Source: Halococcus salifodinae DSM 8989 (GTDB taxonomy: Archaea > Halobacteriota > Halobacteria > Halobacteriales > Halococcaceae). Taken from it: DNA of 41,786 nucleotides. Below, in pieces: positions 19,522 through 28,514 of the stretch (positions are counted from its first letter, which is position 1; the number at the start of each line of letters is the position of its first letter). Both the position numbers and the translations under genes were made by a program. The DNA is taken from contig NZ_AOME01000108.1 in the NCBI RefSeq assembly GCF_000336935.1, positions 40,281 through 82,066 of the forward strand, given 5' to 3'. Below the pieces are notes generated by a model that saw only the letters and a program-made list of their open reading frames with translations, was not told where the DNA came from and made no database searches.

Positions 19522-22500
19522 TCAGAGTCGGCTAACACGTTCTCCAGAATCACCGTCCTCAGAGGCGGGTTCAGAGTTGGTCTCAGCCTCGGCTTCCTCG
19601 ACCTCTTCGGCGTCTTCGTCTGGGGCGCTCCCGCCGTCCGTCGCACGGGCGGCGGACTGGTCGCTCCCGTCGCTCGCATCCGGCGTGGTCGCGGTGTTTG
19701 AGTCCGGGGTGGCGGTCTGTTCTCTGCTTTTCTCGTTGCTCTCAACGTCGTCCGGCATGATAATCATGTCCGAGAGTGGTGTGTTTTCGGCGTCCTCCCG
19801 GTAGAGTTCGAGGTCGGCTGGCGAGAGCAGTTCTTTCTCCACCTCACCGTCCTCAGTCTCCGTTCTCGGCGGCCTTGGTACGGTGATGATGTCCCATTCC
19901 GCAGCGCTCGGGTCGCCACCGTCGAACTCGTATTCGGGGATGATTGGCGGCTTCACACCCCGATCGCCGTCGTCGGGATACGCGCTCGCATCGGTGTAGA
20001 TGTCCGCCGCCGTATCGAAGCGTGCGTGGACGGTTCCGGCGTTGTCACGCAGGATGTACTGGCCGGTCTGCTCGTCGTACACCCACACGTTATCCTTCGC
20101 ACCGGGGCGGGTGATCTCCTCGTCGTCGATCTTGAAGTAGTCCGGCGTGAGCGTGTAGAATCGTTTCTCACCGTCTTCGGAGTGCCCGTCCGTACAGCAT
20201 GGCTCCTCGCCCGCAACCACATCGTGTAGATGCGCGGCGTCCTCGGGCCGACAGAGGAACAGACACCGATGGTTCTGGTTGTGGGCTTGGACGAGATTTG
20301 AGACCGTCTGCGACGGCTGTGAGTTGCCTGTCGAATGCTCAGATTCGATAAACGCATCACGGGTGCCTGCGAGCCGGTCGAGAATCGCGTGCTCTTCGCG
20401 GTAGGTAGTCACGCGCTCGGTGATCTGGTCGTGGGCGTCGGCGTCGAGATCGTCGAGGTAGAGTGCATCATCGAGCGTGGCGAGCGCGTCAGGCAGTGAG
20501 TCGCCGTCTTGATCGAGGATGTCGAACACGAAGCCCAGCTGCGTGAACGGGACATACGCCTCAACCATCGGGTCTTGGTGGTGTTTCCCACCAGCGGTAG
20601 TGCTATCGCCGACGTTCATGAAGCTCGTGTCGAGTGCTTTCACCTCGGTATGAGCTTCTTCGCCATCTTCGGATACCTGATCGCGGACGGCGATACATTC
20701 GTCGGCGACGTTCTGGTAGACCTTTCGCCACGCTTGTTGGGGCGTCTTGATGCTCTCGCCACCCGGTAGATACTGTCGGAGGCGGGAGATAGCATCTTCC
20801 ACCGTCACAAACGCTGGCTCGTCATCCTGCCGGATTGACTCGTCGAAGGTAGCTTTGAGCGCACGCTGCCACACACGGCGGTCGTCCATGTCGAGTTCGT
20901 CGGGCAACGCGGGGCCGCTGATCTCGCCTGTGGTGCCAGTGTTGTGGAACGGCGACTCTTCTTTGAGTTCTTCCGCCGACTTGGGCACATCGCCGTAGCG
21001 CTCGACTGACCGGCGCTTCATCCCCTCAACATCAACCGCTCTCTCATCGTCAGCAACGATCTCCTGACGTGCGTCTCGCGCTGGCTGAAAGCCGTCAACT
21101 TTGTACGAATACGTCTTGTCCTCGTTGTTCGCTGTCCGCCAATATGTTCGCAGCCAGTGCTTATGACGGCCGACATCGGTCAGCGGGTCGGCGCTGTCGA
21201 ACGAGTGATGGGATCTGATATACTGAGCGTCTTTCTCACCAGTACCATAGGAAACGGCGGTATCGACCTGATTCTGGAGCGCGTTTTTCAGTTCGTCATA
21301 CAACTGGTTCGACGGGGCCTGGCACGCCAAGATCATGCGGAAGCCATACCCGCCGGAGATTGACAAGAGTTCGTGGACGTTTGTCAGCGGGGAAATCCCT
21401 TTATCGAACTCGTCCCACAGCAGATAGAAGCGTGGCGAATCGGGAAGCGTCCTCTTCGCCGTCGCAAACCGCCGCATCAACGGTGTGAGCATGAACCGGG
21501 TTTCGTTCTTTGAGAGATGCGGGTCAAGACGGAGTACGCATACCTTCCCCTCTCGGACGAACTCTTGAATGCTCGCTGTTGGATCACGGGCACACAGGAA
21601 CTCGCGGAGGCCGGCGTGTTGGGTAAGGAGGTCAGTGCGGCCGGCCAAGGGTTCGAGGTCAGCGTCTTCCTTCTCAGCAATGCGTTGGGCGGCTTGACGG
21701 ACGAATGCAATGCGTTCCTCATCCATCCATTGGCTGAACTGCTCTAGCCCTTCCGACGACGACACAGCGGCCGCGATATCCAACGGGGTGCAGGTCTCGC
21801 TCCGCTGTTTCGACAGGCCCGTGATGACCGTTCGGGTGATGCGGTCCATGAGAGCACCCCAATAACTCGTGTCCCCGCCGCCTGCCTCGGCGAATGAAGC
21901 AGCCCAATCCTCAGCAAGCGTCTGAATCGCCGACTCATACTCATTCGTTCCTGGTTCGGCATCGGTCGGGATCTCCAACAGGTTGAATCGCACCCGCTTC
22001 TCGAACTCGTCGCCCGTGTCGATGAATACGAAGTCCTCTTCGGGGCGGCCCTCGGGCCATTCCTCGATAAACCGATCTTCGTCCGACACTTCATCATCCT
22101 CGTCTTCTTTGGCCGTCGCAACGACGAGCGCACCATAGTCGCGGTCGAACACCTGCGACCCGACATTTGTCAACGTCGTTGTCTTCCCCTTCCGTGTCCC
22201 GCCGGTAAGCATCATGTGGGCGTCCAGATAATCCTCATAGACACCGACTTCCGTTCCATGCTTGCTGCCGAAACCAAGCCAGAACGGATCGCCCGGCCCG
22301 GAATTATCGAGCATTGCGACCTGCTTTTCCGCACGAGATGCTTCGCTCGACAACCCGACATCCTCGAAATCAAAGCGTGGGGTGCGTGGTGGGACGCCTT
22401 TGCCGGCCGACGAAAGCGAGTAATCGAACTCTGAGAGCGTCACATTGGCCGGCACCTGACAGACGCCGGCCAGCGTATCCGTCGAAAACACCATCCTTTG

Positions 22501-23580
22501 ATCGGTGTACTCACGGCCTGCCGCCCGCTGGACCATTCGGTAGAGTTGCTTGCTCGACAGTGACGACGGCTCGAACCCCTGTTCGAACTCCGGCGCGTCG
22601 AACTCGCTGTACGTGCTGGCGACGTTCGCCACTCGGCGCTTAGCAACCTCCGGGTCGTCCGACACGGCGATGATGCGGATGCAGAAGTGATGGCCTCGCA
22701 TTCCTTTCTGCGTGTCGAGCAGCTGCTCCTGTGGCGACCGATTCGCCCGCGGCTCCTCAGTGTTGCTACCGGTAAACCGATTCCCGTCCTCACGTTCGCG
22801 CTCACGCCGTTGGCGGCGGCGGTCGCGGCGGCGCTGTTTGTCGGTCATCCCGGCCTGCTGGAAGGGTTCGGCGATTTCTCTACCAATTTGTTCCCAATCC
22901 ATCGAACTGTCGCCACTGTTGCCCTTGCCGGTCACGGAATCCGCTGTCTTGTCGATGCCGTACCACCAATTCAGGCGGTCCCATCGTGCATCGAACACGG
23001 CGGGCTTGATGATCGTCTGCACGAGCACGTCGCACGCGGCTTCGTGCGTCGACCCGACCATCTCACGGCCAATCGACTTGAATGGTGAGATGTCGAAGTA
23101 GTCACTATCATACCGGAAGTTCTTCACTGGACGCAGCCGGTCAACGTCGCTGGATTGGCGCAGTGAGAGCGTCGTGCCAGCCACATACCGACCAGTACGA
23201 GCATCGAGAAACGCTGAGTCGACCTCCTGCATATCGGATTCGTCATAGTAGCTCTCGAACTGTCGTTCTAAGAACTCAAAGCGCTCGCTCGACCGTGAGC
23301 CGACCCGCGGCTGCAACAACTCAGTATCATCGGAGTAGTGCAATTCAAACGCAAACGGAGCCGACCCATTCCGCAGGTCGAGCATCCCCGTCGTCGGGTC
23401 ATGAAGCGAATTGAGGAGCTTTGCGCTACGAACCAACCCATCATCAGTGCCAGTATATGGACGGACTGTCTGGAGGCGTGCATCGCGTGAGCGCTCGTAG
23501 AGGTCTTCGGCGAGCATGTCGTCCACTTCGATGGTGGCGGGGCCGGAGTCGCCGAACGGGAGAATTGAGGACAGCCCCAT
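19522..23580 (-). CDS. VirD4/TraG-like coupling ATPase (HerA/FtsK superfamily), last gene of the T4SS operon
   Basis: A 1352-residue ATPase. Walker A is MLTGGTRKGKTTTLTNVGSQ (about 457-476) and Walker B is RFYLLWDEFDKGI (about 717-729), followed by LLSISGGYGFRMILACQAPS, a sensor-like Gln region seen in TraG/VirD4 and VirB4 ATPases. The N-terminal 300 residues are VirB4/TraC-like soluble sequence with a very basic patch (DKQRRRDRRRQRREREREDG). The C-terminus is long, acidic and probably disordered. No N-terminal membrane segment is apparent, unlike bacterial VirD4; the small membrane proteins encoded just upstream could anchor it. Role: bringing DNA to the transfer channel. VirB4-type is the main alternative. 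Confidence 0.78.
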   Translation of the reverse strand: MGLSSILPFGDSGPATIEVDDMLAEDLYERSRDARLQTVRPYTGTDDGLVRSAKLLNSLHDPTTGMLDLRNGSAPFAFELHYSDDTELLQPRVGSRSSERFEFLERQFESYYDESDMQEVDSAFLDARTGRYVAGTTLSLRQSSDVDRLRPVKNFRYDSDYFDISPFKSIGREMVGSTHEAACDVLVQTIIKPAVFDARWDRLNWWYGIDKTADSVTGKGNSGDSSMDWEQIGREIAEPFQQAGMTDKQRRRDRRRQRREREREDGNRFTGSNTEEPRANRSPQEQLLDTQKGMRGHHFCIRIIAVSDDPEVAKRRVANVASTYSEFDAPEFEQGFEPSSLSSKQLYRMVQRAAGREYTDQRMVFSTDTLAGVCQVPANVTLSEFDYSLSSAGKGVPPRTPRFDFEDVGLSSEASRAEKQVAMLDNSGPGDPFWLGFGSKHGTEVGVYEDYLDAHMMLTGGTRKGKTTTLTNVGSQVFDRDYGALVVATAKEDEDDEVSDEDRFIEEWPEGRPEEDFVFIDTGDEFEKRVRFNLLEIPTDAEPGTNEYESAIQTLAEDWAASFAEAGGGDTSYWGALMDRITRTVITGLSKQRSETCTPLDIAAAVSSSEGLEQFSQWMDEERIAFVRQAAQRIAEKEDADLEPLAGRTDLLTQHAGLREFLCARDPTASIQEFVREGKVCVLRLDPHLSKNETRFMLTPLMRRFATAKRTLPDSPRFYLLWDEFDKGISPLTNVHELLSISGGYGFRMILACQAPSNQLYDELKNALQNQVDTAVSYGTGEKDAQYIRSHHSFDSADPLTDVGRHKHWLRTYWRTANNEDKTYSYKVDGFQPARDARQEIVADDERAVDVEGMKRRSVERYGDVPKSAEELKEESPFHNTGTTGEISGPALPDELDMDDRRVWQRALKATFDESIRQDDEPAFVTVEDAISRLRQYLPGGESIKTPQQAWRKVYQNVADECIAVRDQVSEDGEEAHTEVKALDTSFMNVGDSTTAGGKHHQDPMVEAYVPFTQLGFVFDILDQDGDSLPDALATLDDALYLDDLDADAHDQITERVTTYREEHAILDRLAGTRDAFIESEHSTGNSQPSQTVSNLVQAHNQNHRCLFLCRPEDAAHLHDVVAGEEPCCTDGHSEDGEKRFYTLTPDYFKIDDEEITRPGAKDNVWVYDEQTGQYILRDNAGTVHARFDTAADIYTDASAYPDDGDRGVKPPIIPEYEFDGGDPSAAEWDIITVPRPPRTETEDGEVEKELLSPADLELYREDAENTPLSDMIIMPDDVESNEKSREQTATPDSNTATTPDASDGSDQSAARATDGGSAPDEDAEEVEEAEAETNSEPASEDGDSGERVSRL

Positions 23581-23810
23581 CAGTTCTCACCTCCCTCGGC
23601 GGTGGGTGATCCCCGGACACTCACATGAGAGACGGTCCAGTAGGAGAATGCCACGAGAAGCACACCGCCGAGTATGGCAGTCCCCGCCTGCCGGAGTGGT
23701 GTCGCCGTGAGAGTCGCCATGATTGGGGCGGGGACCAGTGCTGGTCCAACAACCATGAGAGCGATACCGAGAAGCACGCGATCGAACGATTCGGGAGTGT
23801 GGGGATTCAT
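23580..23810 (-). CDS. Small two-helix membrane protein, T4SS operon
   Basis: A 76-residue protein with two hydrophobic segments (VLLGIALMVVGPALVPAPIM; AILGGVLLVAFSYWTVSHV) and short polar ends. Its stop overlaps the start of the coupling-ATPase gene, so the two are likely made together. It may anchor that ATPase, which lacks its own membrane segment. Topology resembles VirB3- or TraM-like small components, but sequence alone does not assign it. Confidence 0.68.
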   Translation of the reverse strand: MNPHTPESFDRVLLGIALMVVGPALVPAPIMATLTATPLRQAGTAILGGVLLVAFSYWTVSHVSVRGSPTAEGGEN

Positions 23811-23816
23811 TCGTTG

Positions 23817-23891
23817 TTACCTCGATCGAAAATCAGCGGACGATTTGCTATCGATCGTGAACTCGTGAGTGTCGTCGATTTCGTTGCTCAT
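23817..23891 (-). CDS. Possible 24-residue micro-ORF, T4SS operon
   Basis: MSNEIDDTHEFTIDSKSSAD ends in FRSR. Its ATG overlaps the stop of the preceding gene as ATGA and its stop is 6 bp before the next start, so it fills what would otherwise be the only long gap in this part of the operon. The size is so small that this remains a possibility; it could instead be a translational bridge without a functional product. Confidence 0.32.
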   Translation of the reverse strand: MSNEIDDTHEFTIDSKSSADFRSR

Positions 23892-24355
23892 GGTTCTGGT
23901 TCTGGTTGCTGTTGGAGGTCGGTCGGCTCACTCTCGGCACTGCTCTCGTCGGTTTTCACTTCGTCTGGCGACGGGTTCTCTCCGTTCTCGGTGGTTTCGA
24001 CGGCCCTGTTCTCGCTCTCGCCGAAGACATCGAGTGTTCGCCGTGTGGTGCTGAATGTGGTAGCCTCGGCAACACCCTCTCGGTAGGCTCGTTTCCCGAC
24101 GAAGATCACGTCCCGATGGGAGAGTCCGTACACCCGGAGCACCGCGTAGGGCACAGCGATCGGGATCACGACCGTGACACCCACGGTGACGCCGAGTTGG
24201 AGCTGCCACGGCACCGAGAGTATCGCAGCCACGCCGGCCACCCCGTAAATTACGATAGCAACAGCAGCGCCGATAGCCAGCATCCCGGCTTGTCGGCCTC
24301 GTCGCCGAAGCGCCCGCCGTGTCTCGGAGTTCAACACAGAGTCAGTCTCGGCCAT
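23888..24355 (-). CDS. Membrane protein with acidic tail, T4SS operon
   Basis: A 155-residue protein. ATG 24355 (MAETDSVLNSETRRALRRRG) gives a sensible start and overlaps the upstream gene by 14 bp. Two hydrophobic segments (AGMLAIGAAVAIVIYGVAGV; LGVTVGVTVVIPIAVPYAVL) are followed by a long acidic cytoplasmic tail (ESENRAVETTENGENPSPDE). No family recognised. It is one of three small membrane proteins between the VirB4-like and VirD4-like ATPases. Confidence 0.66.
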   Translation of the reverse strand: MAETDSVLNSETRRALRRRGRQAGMLAIGAAVAIVIYGVAGVAAILSVPWQLQLGVTVGVTVVIPIAVPYAVLRVYGLSHRDVIFVGKRAYREGVAEATTFSTTRRTLDVFGESENRAVETTENGENPSPDEVKTDESSAESEPTDLQQQPEPEP

Positions 24356-24854
24356 GTGGCGAGTCCCCTGATGGAGTGTTCGATTGCCCGGCAAGCGCCT
24401 CGTACTCGGTCCGAAACGCATCGAGCATCGCGGTTTCGAGGTCGGTGATCTCGTCACCGTATTCAAGCAGGGCATAGCCGCCGATCCGGCCGCCGCGTGG
24501 CGAGACGACCCCTGCAAACGTACCGTTGCAGAACACCGCCCACTGGCCCGGTTGAACAGTAATCGTGTTCCAACCGGGATAGGTGGTTTCGACCGTCCTC
24601 GAAGCATCGAGATCGGCGGCAACGAACCCCCACGTGTCGTCCGTCTCGAAGCGATATTCCCACGCACCGTCGTCGTTCAGGTGCTCGGATGCGGCCGGCT
24701 GCTCAGTCGCCTCATACGACACACCGATGGCCTCGCCGATCTGTTCGGCCAGAAGCGCGATTTCGGGGATCGCCGTTTCAGTCCCTTCGATGGTCGCGGT
24801 GTTCTCGCTTTTCCTTGGGCGGCTGGTCGTGGGTTCGGTCTCGGAATCCGCCAT
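24342..24854 (-). CDS. Soluble hypothetical protein, T4SS operon
   Basis: A 170-residue protein. ATG 24854 (MADSETEPTTSRPRKSEN) is chosen; the longer reading covers another gene. The N-terminus is disordered. The C-terminal two thirds are globular: IALLAEQIGEAIGVSYEATE, WEYRFETDDTWGFVAADLDA, WNTITVQPGQWAVFCNGTFA, then GGRIGGYALLEYGDEITDLE. No transmembrane segment or known motif. It overlaps its neighbours by 14 bp and 1 bp. Confidence 0.64.
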   Translation of the reverse strand: MADSETEPTTSRPRKSENTATIEGTETAIPEIALLAEQIGEAIGVSYEATEQPAASEHLNDDGAWEYRFETDDTWGFVAADLDASRTVETTYPGWNTITVQPGQWAVFCNGTFAGVVSPRGGRIGGYALLEYGDEITDLETAMLDAFRTEYEALAGQSNTPSGDSPHGRD

Positions 24855-25138
24855 TAGATGCTCGCCTCCCGGTGATACTGCCACGTGGTGAACTTCGTCG
24901 TGAGCTTCGAGACGACGAACAACCCAGCGAACAGTGCCGTAAGCACACCGCACAACGCTGCCAACGAGATACCAAGACGATGCACGACTACCGGATGGGA
25001 ACCGTACAACGTCCCATAGATCGTCACGAATGCGTAGCTGAGAATCGCCCATTTCAGCGCTCGACTACCCAACCGACGGAACACCCACTGGTGGCGTTGC
25101 TGCCGGTCGATTCGTCGCTCGTAGGATGCGCTGGACAT
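24854..25138 (-). CDS. Small membrane protein, T4SS operon
   Basis: A 94-residue protein with a basic N-terminus (MSSASYERRIDRQQRHQWVF) and two hydrophobic segments (LKWAILSYAFVTIYGTLYGS; LGISLAALCGVLTALFAGLF). A start three codons upstream (25147, MIEM) is also possible and would overlap the VirB4-like stop. The pattern is compatible with a VirB3/PrgI-like inner-membrane component but is not diagnostic. Confidence 0.64.
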   Translation of the reverse strand: MSSASYERRIDRQQRHQWVFRRLGSRALKWAILSYAFVTIYGTLYGSHPVVVHRLGISLAALCGVLTALFAGLFVVSKLTTKFTTWQYHREASI

Positions 25139-25139
25139 C

Positions 25140-28100
25140 TCAATCATCACCTCCTGCCGTGCCGGCCACCGCACCCTCCGCCTGCTCGTCGACGAGACTG
25201 CTCGCGCTCTCGACGATTGTCGCGGCACGGGCACCGCCGATCCCCTTGACATCGGTCAGGGTGCTCTCGTTGGCGGTTGCCACGTCCTCGACTGTCTCGA
25301 AGCCCGCTTCACGGAGCATGTCGGCACGGTCGTCACCGATCTCCTGAATGTCCGTGAGCGCCGGCTGGCCGGACTCGTCGGCGGATACTTGCCCGGCTGT
25401 ATCGGCACTCTCATCAGCGTCAGGACTATCCGAAGACTGCGCTTCCTCGGGCTGCTGTCCGTCGATCTCGGCGTTTTCGCGCTTGTCCGTTGCTTCTGGC
25501 GATTCAACGATCGATTTGGATCGACCAAGCGGTTCGGCCGCCTGTCGGCGGAGGAACGCGGCTTTGGTCACGTCAAGGCCCTCGACCTCTGCGAGCGCTG
25601 CGTTGTCGGCCTCGAAGAAATCCTCGACGCTCCCGTAGCCTGCTGCTCGAAGGTTGCCCGCCATTCGGACGGTAATGGTACCGTGAATGTCGGTCAATTC
25701 CGGGTCCTCGACCGCTTCGCTCTTGTCCTGGTCGTTGCGACCGACTGCTTCACTCACCGAGTCTTTCAGTCGGCTGGCGAACCCAGCCGATTCTTCGTCG
25801 GCCGGCCCATCACTCCCGATCTCGCTCTCGGCTGTGGCCGATTCATCACCGTCTGCTTCGTCGGCGGGCGTTTCACCCCGAGCCTGTTCGGGGCTGTCCG
25901 TGGCCGCGTCGGCGTCCGTGTTTGCCTCGGTCGGGGTCACGTCCACATCCGCTACATCGGTCGTGACCGTCGTCCCATCTGCGAGCTCGGTTCCGGTGTG
26001 GGACTGGTCGGTTCGTGACCCGTGTCCGGCGTCGTCCTGCCCGAGCCATGTCCACTCGGTCACGTCTTTGTCGTCTCGGTCCGTATAGTTGTGGAGATAT
26101 GCGAGTGGGTCCGTCCCGTCCTCGGCCTCGGTCGGATCGTACTGGTTCACCGCAAATTCACGCGGCGTCAATTTGTCCGTGTAATCCACCGCAAGCCGGT
26201 AGCTCCCACCTTTCTGCAACGTCAGCAGCGCTTGGGCGGTCGGTTCACCCGTGGCCGCGTCCTCGACATGGCGCTGTTCTGCATCCGTCAAGTCAAATTC
26301 ATCCGCCCACTCGTCATTCATCTCTTCGAGGTAGTGCCAGATTTTCACCGACATGAGATTCGTCAGCGTGCTCGCGTCGTCGGTCAACTGTCGCTCGCCC
26401 TCGTCGTTCTTCGTGAAGAACTCCTCGACCGACTGAGTGGCCGTTATCATCGAGAGATCGGAGTGCCGTGAGTGCCGATACGCCTGTTTCAGCGTTTCCA
26501 ACGACGAACTGTTATGGAGCATATAGTGAAATTCATCCATCGCCAATGCCATCGGCTCGTCAATCTCCTTGGCTTGCTCCAGAACCGACGTGAGTAGTGG
26601 CCCCATCATCAACCCGGCCGTCACCTCGTTCTCGTAATTTTGGAGGTCCAGATACAGCACGTCGATGTTGTTGATGTCGATGCTGGTCTCTTCCGAGAGA
26701 TGTTCGAACTCCCCACCCTCCTGAAGCGCCCCCGTGTGTTGATGGAGAATTTTGTCCGCTCTCTGTTCCATCCCGTCTACCGAGGTGTCCACGTCTTCGG
26801 CTCCGCTGAGGACGAATTCTTCAGGGTCATTTAACATCTCCAGAAGAATCGGGAACACGTCCTCTTTGAGGGTCGGACTGTCCCGATGGTGTGTGCTCGG
26901 GTCCTTGGTGATTTCACGGCGGCTGTAAGCTTCCTTGATTGCGTCCCGCCACGTATCCTGTACGTCCTCGAAGGGGAGGCTCTGGTACTCGTAGAAGCTC
27001 CGCACGAAGTCCATTGCCCGACGAATCGCATTCCGATACGGTCCTTCATCGCCGTCTTCATCCAAATCCTCCGGGGGAGTTTCCTCGATTTGGAGTGGGT
27101 TGATGCCGGTATTCGATCCGATTTTCACCGTCTGGCCGTCGAACAGCCACGTAAACCCGGCAAATTCCTGTTTCGGGTCGATGATGACCAGCGGCATCTC
27201 AGGATTTTTCATCTTCAGCCGCAGGAGCAGCCGCGTCAACGTCGTCGTCTTTCCACTCCCGATCGTGCCCCAGACCCCGACATTGAATCCCGTCTCACGG
27301 TTCTGGAGATCGAGGATGATCGGGTCGCCCGTATCCTCGTTCGTCCCGAGTTCGATACCGCCGGGTTCGATGAGATTGCTGGCCGTCCACGGCATGAGGC
27401 GGGCAAGCCCGTCGCCGGTCATTTTCGTCTGCCCGCCGAGGTAGTTCTTGCACGCGGGCGCAACCGTCTGATAGCCTTCCTTCGGGTGGTATTTCAGTTC
27501 CTTCGCAGCTGCCGACACGTCCTGCATCCGCGCCTGAATCCGCTCGATTGCCGTATCGAGTCTGTCGCGGTCGGGCGCGCGGACCTCGATGTAGGTGTGC
27601 GCTGTGTATAGCGAGTATTCGGATGCAGAGATCGTGTTCTGCGTGCGCTTCACATCAGCATATTCCTCGACCGCAGTATCCACGAAGTAATCAGGGATCC
27701 ACTTGTTGCGTGCCAGACTCTTCACCCGCTGTTTGAGCGAGTCAGCCGAGTCGGCAAGCTCTTGGTTGGCGTTCCGCTTGTTCTCGCCCGAGAAGTGCGT
27801 CGTGAGCGTGACATCGACCTTCGGCATCTGGAACGAAACGATGTCATCAAAAAACCCGCGGCACGGTTTTGCGGGCCAATCGCGCACTTCCAGCGTCTTC
27901 GTGAAGTAGTCGCCGTCGATCTCGGCACACTCGTCGTGGAGTTTGAACGAGTCCGGGGCGAGCGCTGTCTTGTACCGCCACGCGAGTTCTTCGTCGTCAG
28001 CCGCGAGACCTACGAGTGCGTCTTCATTCAAGTCGGCCACTGAGTCGCTTTCTGTGGGCATTGTTCCACCGTCGGTCATCACGGTCCTGTTGTGGGCGAG

Positions 28101-28514
28101 ATCAGCCGAGGTGCTGGTGTCTCCGAGATCCTGATGGCTCTCGTAAATCCGACGGACGGCCCCGACGACGCCACCGCTATCGTCAGCGATGACGAGAATC
28201 GGAACCCACCCACCCCCATCACTGAGCGGGTAGCCGTGGAGGTCGCCATAACGTGCAGCCTCATCGAGTTCGGCCAGCGCGACATCATACTCACAGGCGA
28301 ACGAGCCGAACGCTTCGGCCTCGGCCTCGCGTAAGTGAACAGTGCGACCTTCCAATGGATGAGACACTGACTCGCCGACAGTCCGAACGAACATGCTGCG
28401 GAGACGGTCGAACTCCGCACGTGCTAGCGGGTCGTTCTCAGCAACCCACTGACTGAGGGCGTTGACTAGCTCTTCGTCGGGGCTGTGGTCGGTGATATCG
28501 GGTTCGTTGTTCAT
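25140..28514 (-). CDS. VirB4-like T4SS ATPase with C-terminal helix-hairpin-helix domains
   Basis: A 1124-residue ATPase. The region around 190-400 is VirB4/TrbE N-terminal-like, with Walker A VWGTIGSGKTTTLTRLLLRL (about 414-433), then PLVIIDPKQEFAG, and Walker B MALAMDEFHYML (about 655-666) with the downstream SMITATQSVEEF. This is the best-supported T4SS component: a hexameric motor for pilus assembly and DNA transfer. Unusually, the C-terminus carries two HhH-type units after a long acidic linker (LTDIHGTITVRMAGNLRAAG near 950; LTDIQEIGDDRADMLREAGF near 1050). These may let the motor bind DNA. Starts and stops overlap neighbouring genes. Confidence 0.85.
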   Translation of the reverse strand: MNNEPDITDHSPDEELVNALSQWVAENDPLARAEFDRLRSMFVRTVGESVSHPLEGRTVHLREAEAEAFGSFACEYDVALAELDEAARYGDLHGYPLSDGGGWVPILVIADDSGGVVGAVRRIYESHQDLGDTSTSADLAHNRTVMTDGGTMPTESDSVADLNEDALVGLAADDEELAWRYKTALAPDSFKLHDECAEIDGDYFTKTLEVRDWPAKPCRGFFDDIVSFQMPKVDVTLTTHFSGENKRNANQELADSADSLKQRVKSLARNKWIPDYFVDTAVEEYADVKRTQNTISASEYSLYTAHTYIEVRAPDRDRLDTAIERIQARMQDVSAAAKELKYHPKEGYQTVAPACKNYLGGQTKMTGDGLARLMPWTASNLIEPGGIELGTNEDTGDPIILDLQNRETGFNVGVWGTIGSGKTTTLTRLLLRLKMKNPEMPLVIIDPKQEFAGFTWLFDGQTVKIGSNTGINPLQIEETPPEDLDEDGDEGPYRNAIRRAMDFVRSFYEYQSLPFEDVQDTWRDAIKEAYSRREITKDPSTHHRDSPTLKEDVFPILLEMLNDPEEFVLSGAEDVDTSVDGMEQRADKILHQHTGALQEGGEFEHLSEETSIDINNIDVLYLDLQNYENEVTAGLMMGPLLTSVLEQAKEIDEPMALAMDEFHYMLHNSSSLETLKQAYRHSRHSDLSMITATQSVEEFFTKNDEGERQLTDDASTLTNLMSVKIWHYLEEMNDEWADEFDLTDAEQRHVEDAATGEPTAQALLTLQKGGSYRLAVDYTDKLTPREFAVNQYDPTEAEDGTDPLAYLHNYTDRDDKDVTEWTWLGQDDAGHGSRTDQSHTGTELADGTTVTTDVADVDVTPTEANTDADAATDSPEQARGETPADEADGDESATAESEIGSDGPADEESAGFASRLKDSVSEAVGRNDQDKSEAVEDPELTDIHGTITVRMAGNLRAAGYGSVEDFFEADNAALAEVEGLDVTKAAFLRRQAAEPLGRSKSIVESPEATDKRENAEIDGQQPEEAQSSDSPDADESADTAGQVSADESGQPALTDIQEIGDDRADMLREAGFETVEDVATANESTLTDVKGIGGARAATIVESASSLVDEQAEGAVAGTAGGDD

